A DNA stretch of 33,687 nt from contig CAZDMQ010000038.1 of NCBI GenBank assembly GCA_964506685.1, positions 1-33,687 of the forward strand. Direction: 5' to 3'. The position numbers and the translations under genes are program-made. Shown here one piece after another: positions 16,623-25,297 of this stretch (the first letter of the stretch is position 1; each line of letters opens with the position of its first letter). The stretch comes from UBA5336 sp964506685. GTDB taxonomy: Bacteria > Pseudomonadota > Alphaproteobacteria > Caulobacterales > Hyphomonadaceae. The notes below the pieces were generated by a model. It was not told where the DNA came from, made no database searches, and was given only the letters and a program-made list of their open reading frames with translations.

Positions 16623-17047
16623 CCTACCTGCTCGTGAAATCGGCGCATCTCATTTTCGTCATCGCCTGGATGGCGAGCCTGCTGATCTATCCGCGCTACA
16701 AGATCCACCAGTTATCGGGTGTCTCGGGTGGCGAGCTCTCGCTTACCATGGCGGACGCGTCGGCGCGGCTGAGACGGATCATCATGACACCTGCATTCGT
16801 GCTGGTCTGGGCCCTGGGACTGACGATGATCGCGCTCAATCCGTCGCTGCTGCAACAGGGATGGCTGCATCTGAAACTTGTCCTGCTGGTCGCCATGAGC
16901 GCCCTGCATGGCTGGTTCATCGTCATTGGGCGGCGGATTGACCAGGGACAGGCCCCTGTCTCGATGCGAACCTTGCGCATGGTGAACGAAGTCCCGTTCC
17001 TGCTGATGATCGTGATCGTCGTGCTGGCGATCGTGAAGCCGTTTTGA
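16619..17047 (+). CDS. hemJ: Protoporphyrinogen IX oxidase HemJ
   Basis: HemJ is an integral membrane protein that oxidises protoporphyrinogen IX to protoporphyrin IX in bacteria lacking HemG and HemY. The 142-residue protein has about four membrane helices, the conserved histidine in LLVKSAHLIFVIAWM (His10) and the family stretch WLHLKLVLL. The ATG at 16619 overlaps the hemH stop as ATGA. Its place between hemH and rho is normal for alphaproteobacteria and completes a haem cluster with hemE and hemH. Confidence 0.94.
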   Translation: MTYLLVKSAHLIFVIAWMASLLIYPRYKIHQLSGVSGGELSLTMADASARLRRIIMTPAFVLVWALGLTMIALNPSLLQQGWLHLKLVLLVAMSALHGWFIVIGRRIDQGQAPVSMRTLRMVNEVPFLLMIVIVVLAIVKPF

Positions 17048-17078
17048 CGTCCATTCCACCCTGTCGTGAAAACTTGTC

Positions 17079-17107
17079 TTGACGGAACGCCGCGCGACTG
17101 GTCTTAG
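17079..17107 (+). promoter_or_regulatory. Possible rho promoter
   Basis: TTGACG (17079-17084) and TCTTAG (17102-17107) are separated by 17 bases in the 124-bp gap before rho. The -35 fits well and the -10 poorly. The gap is long enough for a leader through which Rho could autoregulate, as known in other bacteria, but no specific structure was recognised. Confidence 0.25.
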
Positions 17108-17171
17108 GCGATAGAGATTTCCCATCCTCCGGCGAGGCGCTTCCTGCTGCCCGCCCTGTTCTCCGAACGAT

Positions 17172-18461
17172 ATGACAGACACATTGACCGATACCGTCAC
17201 CCGGGTGACGTTGCACGAACTCAAGACGAAGAGTCCGACCGAGCTTCTCGCCTATGCGGAAGAGCTGGACGTCGAGAACGCGTCTTCGCTTCGCATCCAG
17301 GACATGCTCTTCGCCATCCTCAAGGAACTGGCCGATCAGGATATCGAGATCATTGGCGAGGGGGTGCTTGAGGTCCTGCCGGACGGGTTCGGCTTCCTGC
17401 GCTCGCCTGAAGCGAATTATCTTCCGGGTCCGGATGATATCTACGTCAGTCCGAACGTCCTGCGCAGGGCAGGGTTGCGGACGGGCGATACCGTCGAGGG
17501 TCCGATCAAGGAACCGCGCGAGAATGAGCGGTATTTTGCCCTCACCGATGTGACCCGGATCAATTTCGAGGATCCGGAGCGCGCCAGGCAGAAGGTGCAT
17601 TTCGATAACCTGACGCCGCTCTACCCGGAAGAGCGGCTGCACATGGAAAGTCAGGATCCGACCCGCAAGGACCGGTCAGGACGTGTCATCGACATCGTTG
17701 CGCCGATTGGTAAAGGTCAGCGGGCACTGATCGTGGCCCCGCCGCGTACCGGCAAGACCGTCCTGCTGCAGAATATCGCGTCCTCGATCGAGGAAAACCA
17801 CGCCGAATGCTATCTCATCGTCCTACTGATCGATGAGCGGCCCGAGGAAGTGACCGACATGAAGCGGACGGTGAAGGGCGAGGTGATCTCCTCGACCTTC
17901 GACGAACCCGCGACCCGTCACGTCCAGGTTGCGGAAATGGTGATCGAAAAGGCCAAGCGCCTTGCCGAGCACGGTCGGGACGTCGTGATCCTGCTGGATT
18001 CCATCACCCGCCTCGGGCGCGCCTACAACACCGTGGTACCGTCCTCGGGCAAGGTGCTGACCGGTGGTGTCGATGCCAACGCGCTGCAGCGGCCGAAACG
18101 CTTCTTCGGCGCTGCCCGGAATCTCGAGGAAGGGGGCTCGCTGACGATCATCTCGACGGCGCTGATCGACACCGGGTCGCGTATGGACGAGGTGATTTTC
18201 GAGGAGTTCAAGGGCACCGGCAACTGTGAAGTGGTGCTCGACCGGAAAGTGGCCGACAAGCGGACCTTCCCCGCCATCGACATCATGAAGTCCGGCACGC
18301 GGAAGGAAGAGTTGATTACCCCGCGCGAGCAGCTCCAGAAGATCTATGTGCTGCGCCGTATTCTCAACCCGATGGGCACATCGGATGCGATCGACTTCCT
18401 GCTCGACAAGCTACGCCAGACAAAGACCAACGACGAATTCTTCGAGGCCATGAAGAACTGA
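17172..18461 (+). CDS. rho: Transcription termination factor Rho
   Basis: Rho is a hexameric RNA-dependent ATPase that terminates transcription. The 429-residue protein has the N-terminal helix bundle, a cold-shock-like RNA-binding domain (VLPDGFGFLRSPEANYLPG), Walker A APPRTGKTVLLQN, Walker B VVILLDSITRLGRAYN, the DERPEEVTDM stretch and the C-terminal KSGTRKEELI. Length is typical. It follows hemJ on the same strand and ends 96 bp before the convergent parB. Confidence 0.98.
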   Translation: MTDTLTDTVTRVTLHELKTKSPTELLAYAEELDVENASSLRIQDMLFAILKELADQDIEIIGEGVLEVLPDGFGFLRSPEANYLPGPDDIYVSPNVLRRAGLRTGDTVEGPIKEPRENERYFALTDVTRINFEDPERARQKVHFDNLTPLYPEERLHMESQDPTRKDRSGRVIDIVAPIGKGQRALIVAPPRTGKTVLLQNIASSIEENHAECYLIVLLIDERPEEVTDMKRTVKGEVISSTFDEPATRHVQVAEMVIEKAKRLAEHGRDVVILLDSITRLGRAYNTVVPSSGKVLTGGVDANALQRPKRFFGAARNLEEGGSLTIISTALIDTGSRMDEVIFEEFKGTGNCEVVLDRKVADKRTFPAIDIMKSGTRKEELITPREQLQKIYVLRRILNPMGTSDAIDFLLDKLRQTKTNDEFFEAMKN

Positions 18462-18557
18462 CGCCAGTGCCCTTTTTCCCGGGCATGATGGACGAGTTGA
18501 CCAGGGTCCGGTGTCTGGGCGTCGGAGGACAAGAACGCAGACGGACTGCGCTGGGGA

Positions 18558-19478
18558 TCACGCGTCCGAGCGCCTCGCGGTTAGCCGGCGGCAGACGTCA
18601 TCGAGCTGGTCGAGCTCGCGATACTTGATCCGAAGCTCACCACCCCGCGGTCCATGGCGGATATCGACATCCAGGCCCAGATTGCGGGCGATGTCGGCTT
18701 CGAGCGCCTGGGTATCCACATCCTTCTGGGCGGCGAGTTTCGCGACACCTTTGCGGACATCTGCGCCGTCCCGCGCTGCCTTTGCCCGCGCCTCGACTTC
18801 GCGGACGCTCAGCTTCTTCGTGATTGCGAGATCGGCAAGCGCTTCGGGGTCCGGGGCGGTCAGCACCGCGCGTGCGTGACCAGCAGAAAGGGCGCCCTGC
18901 TTGACCTGTTCGCGCACGGCTTCGGGGAGTTTGAGCAGGCGCAGCGTGTTGGCGATATGCGCCCGGCTCTTCCCGATGGTTTCGCCGAGACCCTCCTGTG
19001 TCCGCCCGAACCGCCGCATCAGCGCGTCATAGGCTTCGGCCTCTTCCATGGGGTTGAGATCGGTGCGCTGCACGTTCTCGATGATCCCGATCTCCAGCAA
19101 CTGGAGTTCATCCATGTTCCGGATCGTCGCAGGGATACGCGGCAGATTGGCCAGTTTCGCCGCGCGCCACCGCCGCTCGCCGGCAACGATCTGGTACTTC
19201 GACGCGTCGTTCGGGTCGGGCCGGACGAGGATTGGCTGGATCACGCCGTGTTGCCGGATGGAGTCGACAAGCTCGTTCATGGCCTCCGGTTCGAAGGTCT
19301 GTCGCGGTTGAGAGGGATTTGGCCGGATATCGATAACCGGGATCTCGGTCGGCCCGCCCGGCTTGCCGCCGTCCGACGGCTCTGCGGGTGCCGGCGAGAT
19401 GGCCTCAACCTCGCCGATCAGCGACGACAGGCCCCGGCCCAGGCGAGACGACTTCCGGGAGTCTTCCGACATGCTCAT
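18558..19478 (-). CDS. parB: Chromosome-partitioning protein ParB
   Basis: ParB is a CTP-dependent clamp that loads at parS and spreads along DNA to organise the origin region. The 306-residue protein shows the N-terminal LGRGLSSLIG ParA-interaction motif, the CTP-binding GERRWRAA and ENVQRTDLNPMEEA motifs, a helix-turn-helix (IGKSRAHIANTLRLLKLP) and a C-terminal dimerisation domain. Its start overlaps the parA stop by one base (TGATG, 19480-19476). Three perfect parS sites lie upstream in the same operon. Confidence 0.97.
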   Translation of the reverse strand: MSMSEDSRKSSRLGRGLSSLIGEVEAISPAPAEPSDGGKPGGPTEIPVIDIRPNPSQPRQTFEPEAMNELVDSIRQHGVIQPILVRPDPNDASKYQIVAGERRWRAAKLANLPRIPATIRNMDELQLLEIGIIENVQRTDLNPMEEAEAYDALMRRFGRTQEGLGETIGKSRAHIANTLRLLKLPEAVREQVKQGALSAGHARAVLTAPDPEALADLAITKKLSVREVEARAKAARDGADVRKGVAKLAAQKDVDTQALEADIARNLGLDVDIRHGPRGGELRIKYRELDQLDDVCRRLTARRSDA

Positions 19479-20290
19479 CAGGCCGCCTGCCGGGCTTTCT
19501 CGCGCTGCAGGACTTCCGAGGCGAGCCGGATATAGGCTTCGCTACCCGGGCAGCGATAATCATAGAGCAAGGCTGGCTTGCCGAAGGACGGAGCTTCCGA
19601 CAGGCGAACATTTCGCGGAATCACCGTGTCGTAAACCTTCGCACCGAAGAATGAACGGACCTGGTCGGCCACTTCATCTGAAAGATTATTGCGGCGGTCG
19701 TACATGGTCAGGACGACGCCCTGTATCTCGAGATCGGGATTGAGACCGCTCCGAACGACTTCGATTGTGCGGAGCAATTGTGCCAGGCCTTCAAGCGCCA
19801 GAAATTCGCATTGCAGGGGCACAAGCACGGCATCTGCGGCTGCCATGGCATTGACGGTCAGCGAGGACAGGGACGGCGGGCAGTCGATAAAGACGAAATC
19901 ATAGGCCGCGTCGCCTTTTGCATTCTGGCGTTCCAGATAGGAACGTATCGCATTTTTAAGCCTGTAGGAGCGGCGATTGTCGGCAGCGAGTTCTGTTTCG
20001 ACACCGGAAAGATTTTCGTCGCCGGTGACAACATCCAGATTGGGAACCACCGTCGGGAGGATTGCGTTTTCCAGGGGCACCTGGTCGACGACAACGTCGT
20101 AGCTGGTAATCGTCCGGTCCTGCCGGCTGATCCCGAGGCCCGTGGAGGCGTTGCCCTGGGCATCGAAATCGATGACGAGGACACGGTTTCCCACGGCGGC
20201 CATGGCGGTCCCGAGATTGATCGATGTGGTCGTCTTGCCAACGCCGCCCTTCTGGTTCGCGACGGCGAAGATACGAGTGGGATCACCCAT
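19478..20290 (-). CDS. parA: Chromosome-partitioning ATPase ParA
   Basis: ParA binds DNA as an ATP dimer and moves ParB-parS complexes towards the new pole. The 270-residue protein has the deviant Walker A KGGVGKTTT (14-22), VIDFDAQGNAST, FIDCPPSLSSLT and the VIPRNVRLSEAPSFGKP stretch typical of Soj/ParA. It overlaps the rsmG end by 8 bp and the parB start by one base, so the three are co-translated. Confidence 0.97.
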   Translation of the reverse strand: MGDPTRIFAVANQKGGVGKTTTSINLGTAMAAVGNRVLVIDFDAQGNASTGLGISRQDRTITSYDVVVDQVPLENAILPTVVPNLDVVTGDENLSGVETELAADNRRSYRLKNAIRSYLERQNAKGDAAYDFVFIDCPPSLSSLTVNAMAAADAVLVPLQCEFLALEGLAQLLRTIEVVRSGLNPDLEIQGVVLTMYDRRNNLSDEVADQVRSFFGAKVYDTVIPRNVRLSEAPSFGKPALLYDYRCPGSEAYIRLASEVLQREKARQAA

Positions 20291-20912
20291 GTCGGCTTAC
20301 CTCCGAAACTTTCAAGATGACGGCCGCAGGGTCGGTCAGGCTTGGACACGGCGTGTGCCTCAACTGCCAATGCCGATTCGCGGCGTCGAGTTCCTCATGC
20401 CACGTTTTGCCCTTATGGAAGAGCCCCAAGGCGCCATTTTCGAGCCAGGGTGCGGCGTATTCCAGTAATTTCGGCAGTGGCGCAACCGCCCGGGCCGTCA
20501 CCACGTCCACTGGAAACGCGTCAATCGCCTCGATCCTCGACTGGATGACCCGCGCCGGGAGGTCGAGTTCGCTAACGACCGCCTGCAGGAAGGCGCATTT
20601 CTTGCCGACGCTTTCGACCAGGGTGATCGAGAAGGGCGGCGGTGCAGAGGCGGCCAGAATAAGGCCCGGAAAACCGCCGCCGGATCCGAGGTCCAGACAG
20701 GTCTGAACGGCCGGCATGTGCGGGAGCAATTGCAGGCTGTCGAGGATATGTCGCGACCAGACGCGGTCGAATTCCCGGGGTCCGATCAGGTTCATCCGGA
20801 CCCGCCAGTCATCCATGATCGCCACTAGCCGGTCCAGGCGCGAGAGTGTTTCACGTGAAACACCAAAGTCTGCGGCAAGCCGGTTTCGCGCTTCACGCTC
20901 AATCTCGGTCAT
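20283..20912 (-). CDS. rsmG: 16S rRNA (guanine527-N7)-methyltransferase
   Basis: RsmG (GidB) methylates N7 of G527 in 16S rRNA using S-adenosylmethionine; loss gives low-level streptomycin resistance in other bacteria. The 209-residue protein has the SAM-binding LDLGSGGGFPGLILA, RHILDSLQLLP and VVTARAVAPLPKLLEYA. Its N-terminus reads DFGVSRETLSRLDRLV, where VSRET is encoded by a parS site. Its start overlaps the mnmG stop as ATGA. Confidence 0.97.
   Translation of the reverse strand: MTEIEREARNRLAADFGVSRETLSRLDRLVAIMDDWRVRMNLIGPREFDRVWSRHILDSLQLLPHMPAVQTCLDLGSGGGFPGLILAASAPPPFSITLVESVGKKCAFLQAVVSELDLPARVIQSRIEAIDAFPVDVVTARAVAPLPKLLEYAAPWLENGALGLFHKGKTWHEELDAANRHWQLRHTPCPSLTDPAAVILKVSEVSRHG
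20847..20862. promoter_or_regulatory. parS centromere site 1 (perfect, inside rsmG)
   Basis: The 16-base palindrome TGTTTCACGTGAAACA is an exact match to the ParB recognition sequence. It lies at the 5' end of rsmG and encodes VSRET there. Confidence 0.97.
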
Positions 20913-22783
20913 CCGGCCACGCGTCTGACGGCGCGGCCGCTGGCCCTGATGTGGCCGATGATCGCCGTCAGCGCGCCCGGTGTCATGCCCTCTATCCGCG
21001 ATGCCTGGCCTATGGTCTGCGGCTGGATCGTCAGGAGCTTGTCGCGGGCCTCGTTCGAGAGACCGCCAATGCTCCGGTAGTCGATATCGGCGGGGATCGA
21101 CATGGCTTCGTCCCGGCGCATCGCGGCGACGTCGGCCGCCTGGCGTTCGAGATAGCCTGCATATTGAGCTTCGATCGTCATCTGCGCAGCGATGGGTGGC
21201 GCGATCGTTTCCAGTTCCGGCCAGGCGGTCGTGAGGTCATCGAAATCGAGGCCGGGATAGGCGAGATACTCGAATGCGGATCGCTTCCGGCCATCCTGGT
21301 TGACCTGCCAGCCGAGGCGCTCGGCCGATGAGGGCGGCATGGCGAGGCGCGAAAGCTGGTCGCGCGCCGCTTCCAGCGCACGGTGTTTCACGTGAAACAT
21401 CTCTGCCCGCGCCGGCGGGACGATACCCCATTCAATGGCCTTGGGCGTGAGACGCTGGTCCGCATTGTCGGATCTCAGGGACAGGCGGTATTCGGCGCGC
21501 GAGGTGAACATGCGATAGGGTTCGGTCACGCCCCGGGTCACAAGGTCGTCGATCAGGACCCCGATATACGCCGTCGCCCGGTCAAGGGTGACGGGCTCGA
21601 GGCTTTTTGCCTTCCGCGCAGCGTTCAGGCCCGCCATGAGGCCCTGGGCGCCCGCCTCCTCATACCCGGTCGTCCCGTTGATCTGGCCGGCGAGAAACAA
21701 TCCCGGCAGGGCCTTCAGCTCGAGCGAAGGGAAGAGGGCGCGGGGATCGACATAATCATATTCGATGGCGTAGCCCGGCTGCAGGATCACTGCCGCTTCG
21801 AGACCGGGAATGGTCTTCAGGAATGCGGCCTGAACGTCGGTCGGCAGAGAGGTGGAAAGACCGTTCGGATAGACGGTGTGATCGTCCAGGCCTTCAGGTT
21901 CGAGGAAGACCTGATGGCTGTCCCGATCGGCAAACCGGTGGACCTTGTCCTCGATGGACGGACAGTATCGCGGCCCCCGACCCGCAATCGCACCAGAGTA
22001 CACGGCCGACGCGGCAAGGTTATCCCCGATCATCCGATGTGTGTTGGCCGTCGTGTGGGTGATGCCGCAAGCGACTTGCGGCACCGTGATCCGATCCGTC
22101 AGGTAGGAAAACGGAACGGGATCCTCATCGGCCGGCTGCATGTCGCAGACCGACCAGTCTATCGTCCGGCCGTCGAGCCTTGGCGGGGTCCCGGTCTTTA
22201 GGCGCCCCATGGGCAGGCCCAGGGCATAGAGCCGGTCGGACAGGGCGATGGCCGGCTGCTCGCCGATCCGCCCGGCTGGGATGCGCTCCGTCCCGCGGTG
22301 GATCACGCCCTTGAGGAAGGTGCCCGTCGTGATCACCACGGCTGGTGCTCGGTACAATTGGCCGGAGGCGCCGATGACGCCGGCCAGCCGATCCTCGATG
22401 AGCAGAATATCCTCAATGCCGTCTTCGAGGATCGTGAGGCTGTCCTGTGCGGCGAGCCGCTCCTGCATCCGGTTGCGGTAGAGGGCGCGGTCGATCTGTG
22501 CGCGCGGACCCCATACGGCAGGGCCTTTGGAGCGGTTGAGCATGCGGAACTGGATACCGGACTGGTCGGCGACTTCGCCCATCAGCCCGCCCAGCGCGTC
22601 AATCTCGCGAACGAGGTGGCCCTTGCCGAGCCCGCCAATGGCTGGATTGCAGGACATCTCGCCGATCTTGTCGCGCCGGAATGTGACCAGGGCGGTTTCG
22701 GCCCCGGCCCGCGCAGCCGCAGCCGCGGCTTCACACCCGGCGTGTCCGCCGCCGACGATGATGACATCGAATGTCCCGCTCAT
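20909..22783 (-). CDS. mnmG: tRNA uridine 5-carboxymethylaminomethyl modification enzyme MnmG
   Basis: MnmG (GidA) works with MnmE to build the cmnm5 modification at wobble U34 of tRNA, using FAD, methylenetetrahydrofolate and glycine. The 624-residue protein has the FAD motif IIVGGGHAGCEAAAAAAR, NPAIGGLGKGHLVREIDALGG, TGTFLKGVIHRG, GYEEAGAQGLMAG and the C-terminal GMTPGALTAIIGHIRA. Length is typical. A parS site falls within it (FHVKH at codons near 464-468). It follows mnmE after 57 bp. Confidence 0.97.
   Translation of the reverse strand: MSGTFDVIIVGGGHAGCEAAAAAARAGAETALVTFRRDKIGEMSCNPAIGGLGKGHLVREIDALGGLMGEVADQSGIQFRMLNRSKGPAVWGPRAQIDRALYRNRMQERLAAQDSLTILEDGIEDILLIEDRLAGVIGASGQLYRAPAVVITTGTFLKGVIHRGTERIPAGRIGEQPAIALSDRLYALGLPMGRLKTGTPPRLDGRTIDWSVCDMQPADEDPVPFSYLTDRITVPQVACGITHTTANTHRMIGDNLAASAVYSGAIAGRGPRYCPSIEDKVHRFADRDSHQVFLEPEGLDDHTVYPNGLSTSLPTDVQAAFLKTIPGLEAAVILQPGYAIEYDYVDPRALFPSLELKALPGLFLAGQINGTTGYEEAGAQGLMAGLNAARKAKSLEPVTLDRATAYIGVLIDDLVTRGVTEPYRMFTSRAEYRLSLRSDNADQRLTPKAIEWGIVPPARAEMFHVKHRALEAARDQLSRLAMPPSSAERLGWQVNQDGRKRSAFEYLAYPGLDFDDLTTAWPELETIAPPIAAQMTIEAQYAGYLERQAADVAAMRRDEAMSIPADIDYRSIGGLSNEARDKLLTIQPQTIGQASRIEGMTPGALTAIIGHIRASGRAVRRVAG
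21384..21399. promoter_or_regulatory. parS centromere site 2 (perfect, inside mnmG)
   Basis: TGTTTCACGTGAAACA occurs again without mismatch. It is read in a different frame from the other two sites, giving MFHVKH in MnmG. Confidence 0.97.
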
Positions 22784-22840
22784 GACTAATCCAGTTTGTC
22801 GTGGTTTACCGTCGCTATATAGGGACTGGCCCGTTCGGGG

Positions 22841-24169
22841 TCACTTGCCAATGCAGAATTGCGAGAAGACGGCGCCGAGAACCTCTTCAACATCGATCCC
22901 GCCCATCAGGCTCGTGAGCTCGCGGACGGCGCGCCGGAGATCTTCGGCGACGAGTTCCGCGCCGGCGCCCGTTTCGATCATGTGCCGGGCGGTGTCTAGG
23001 TGCTTCAGCGCTGCGGTCAGTCCCGTGCGGTGGCGCGCCCGCGTGATAAGGGGGGGCGGCGCGCTTGTGACGCGACCGCTAATGCGGCCGGAGAGGGCCC
23101 TGACCAGATCGGCCATGCCCTCTCCAGTCTTCGCGGAGACCGGCAGTGTTTCACGTGAAACATCAATACCGGCCGGCTGGCCCAGGTCGATCTTGTTGAT
23201 CACCACGAGGTCTTCGGGTTCAAGCATGTTCTCATGGGCATAAGCGGGGGCCGTGCCATCGATGACGAGGACCCTCAGGTCTGCCTCGGTCGCAGCCCGG
23301 CGCGCGCGGCGAACCCCTTCCTGTTCGATCGGGTCTTCGCTCGTTCGGAGTCCCGCCGTGTCGCTGACCAGAGCGAGGTGATCCGCCAGCCTGAGACGGA
23401 CCTCGATCACGTCCCGGGTCGTTCCGGGCCGGTCCGTGACGATGGCCGCGTTCCGGCCGGCGAGATGGTTGAGGAGGCTGGACTTGCCGGCATTCGGCGC
23501 GCCGATGAGGGCGATCCTGAACCCGTCGCGGATGCGCTCGCCCAGGCCATCGTCTGACAAGGCTCCGGACAGGTCCGTCTGCAAGCGCTCCAGCCGGGCG
23601 CAAACCATCGGATCGGTGGAGTCCGGCGCGTCGGATTCGTCGGGAAAGTCGACCGCGACCTCGACAAGTGCGAGGATTTCGATCAGCGCCTGTCGCCACT
23701 CCTCATAGGTTTCGTGCAACCGGCCATCTAGTTGTGCCAGCGCCTGGTCACGCTGGCCGGGGGTGTCCGCGTCCACAAGATCGGCGACGGCTTCGGCCTC
23801 GGTCAGGTCGAGCTTGCCATTCGCAAAGGCGCGACGAGTGAATTCGCCCGGTTCGGCCAGACGAACACCCGGCCCGGCGATCAGCGTGTCGACCAGTTCG
23901 GCGACGATGGCCCGTCCGCCATGGACTGCCAGTTCGAGCATGTCCTCTCCGGTGTAGGAGTTGGGCGCTGCGAAGAAGGTGACCAGTCCGCGGTCGATGG
24001 GCTGACCCTCTGTCCTTCGTATCGTGGCGAGGCGCGCGACGCGTGCGGGTGCCGGTTCAATGTCGAGGTGCCGTTTGGCCAGGTCGCGGACGGCAGGTCC
24101 CGACAGGCGGACAATGGCGATTGCAGATGGGAGGGCGCCGGTTGCGAGCGCGCAGATGGTGTCGGTCAT
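22841..24169 (-). CDS. mnmE: tRNA modification GTPase MnmE
   Basis: MnmE partners MnmG in tRNA wobble-uridine modification. The 442-residue protein has the N-terminal tetrahydrofolate-binding domain (DTICALATGALPSAIAIVRLSG), then the GTPase motifs GAPNAGKSSLLNHL (G1), DRPGTTRDV (G2), DTAGLR (G3), INKIDL (G4) and SAKTGEG (G5), and ends with the conserved FCIGK tail whose cysteine is catalytic. The ATG at 24169 is chosen from homology; a longer frame begins at 24205. A parS site lies between G4 and G5. Confidence 0.97.
   Translation of the reverse strand: MTDTICALATGALPSAIAIVRLSGPAVRDLAKRHLDIEPAPARVARLATIRRTEGQPIDRGLVTFFAAPNSYTGEDMLELAVHGGRAIVAELVDTLIAGPGVRLAEPGEFTRRAFANGKLDLTEAEAVADLVDADTPGQRDQALAQLDGRLHETYEEWRQALIEILALVEVAVDFPDESDAPDSTDPMVCARLERLQTDLSGALSDDGLGERIRDGFRIALIGAPNAGKSSLLNHLAGRNAAIVTDRPGTTRDVIEVRLRLADHLALVSDTAGLRTSEDPIEQEGVRRARRAATEADLRVLVIDGTAPAYAHENMLEPEDLVVINKIDLGQPAGIDVSRETLPVSAKTGEGMADLVRALSGRISGRVTSAPPPLITRARHRTGLTAALKHLDTARHMIETGAGAELVAEDLRRAVRELTSLMGGIDVEEVLGAVFSQFCIGK
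23147..23162. promoter_or_regulatory. parS centromere site 3 (perfect, inside mnmE)
   Basis: A third exact TGTTTCACGTGAAACA, 1.75 kb from site 2 and about 8.7 kb from the candidate origin. It encodes VSRET between the G4 and G5 motifs of the MnmE GTPase. Confidence 0.97.
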
Positions 24170-24262
24170 GCTGGCAGCTATCGGTCCCGACCGCCCAAGG
24201 TGCAAGGCCTGTCGGGAAGGGGCCCCTGCAAGCTGCTCCGATACGGGACCGGGGCATACGCC

Positions 24263-25297
24263 CTACGCTGCACGGTCCCGGCGCTGGGCAACCTGGACGG
24301 CGAGTTGGCGAAGAGAGATGTCGGCAACCGGGCCGGCGCGCTTGGCCTGGTGTTCGAGATCGTAAACCCGTTCGAGAAGTCGGGTGAGTAGGGGCGCTGG
24401 CCAGGCCTTTGACCTGCGGACGACATTGGCCCACTGGGTGCGAAAGACCGGGGGGCGAAGTTTCATCCCGGCGTCGGGGCCAGCGCCCGGGCCTAGCGCT
24501 GCCACGGCGAGCAGTTTCTGCGCTTCGCGCTGGATCGCCCGGATCAGCGTGATGGCGGACGTGCCGGCATGGTTCAGCCGGTCAAGCGTGTCGAGTGCGC
24601 TGGCAAGGTCACGGTCGAACAGGGCATCGACGAAGGCGTCCGCATGTGCGTCGATGCCGGAAACGGAAATGGCCCTGATGTCTCCGGCGGCAATCGGCCG
24701 ATCCAGGCGCCGGGCGTAGAGGGCGAGCTTTTCCAGTTCGGCGTGGATGAGGCGGCGGTGACCCGGCAGATGTCTCGACAGCACCATGACGGCATCGTCC
24801 TCGATCGCCAGCCCCTCGCGTTCGAGTGCGTCGCGGACGAGTTCCGTGACATCGCCGATCTCGTCCGGAAAGAGCTGCAGCGAGGCGGCATGGCTCGCGG
24901 ATTCGAACAGTGTTCGGAGCTTCGACTTCTTCGTGAGCCGTCCGGTCGTCAGGACCAGTTTTGCTTCGAACCGGTCGGGCGCGGCCTCCCCCGCCTCGAC
25001 AGCCTCGCCAATCAGGCTGGCAATCTTGTCGCCGGACAGAGTGAGGCGCACAAGGCGCCGGGCGCCAAGCAATGACCGGGCTTCCAGTGCGTCCCAGAGG
25101 ATGCCCGGATCCCGTCGCACGGCGTCCTCGTCCAGCGAAACGATTTCGGCGTCATCAGCGCTGCCGGTCCAGGCCGAAACGAGGGCGCGGGCGGCATCAC
25201 TGGCGACCCCTTCATCGTCGCACCAGGCAAGGGCGGCCCAGATGTCCCGCCTCGGCTTTGCGGCAAAAACGGCGGCCTTGTCACCGGTGAGTTTCAT
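24263..25297 (-). CDS. holA: DNA polymerase III delta subunit
   Basis: HolA opens the beta sliding clamp within the clamp loader. The 344-residue protein lacks a P-loop, as expected for delta, and shows the family layout: an AAA-like N-terminal domain with ARRLVRL and VLTTGRLTKKSKLRTLFE, a central ELEKLALYARRLDRPI stretch, and a C-terminal collar domain containing LIRAIQREAQKLL. The ATG overlaps the lptE stop as ATGA. A 93-bp gap separates its end from mnmE. Confidence 0.93.
   Translation of the reverse strand: MKLTGDKAAVFAAKPRRDIWAALAWCDDEGVASDAARALVSAWTGSADDAEIVSLDEDAVRRDPGILWDALEARSLLGARRLVRLTLSGDKIASLIGEAVEAGEAAPDRFEAKLVLTTGRLTKKSKLRTLFESASHAASLQLFPDEIGDVTELVRDALEREGLAIEDDAVMVLSRHLPGHRRLIHAELEKLALYARRLDRPIAAGDIRAISVSGIDAHADAFVDALFDRDLASALDTLDRLNHAGTSAITLIRAIQREAQKLLAVAALGPGAGPDAGMKLRPPVFRTQWANVVRRSKAWPAPLLTRLLERVYDLEHQAKRAGPVADISLRQLAVQVAQRRDRAA

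Noticed and set aside
18468..18486. Possible terminator between rho and parB (TGCCC...GGGCA)
   Set aside because: The stem is only 5 bp with an 8-base loop and no following T-tract in either direction.
21383..22201. 272-codon plus-strand frame opposite mnmG starting at the parS site
   Set aside because: It is a shadow frame of MnmG with no recognisable domain.
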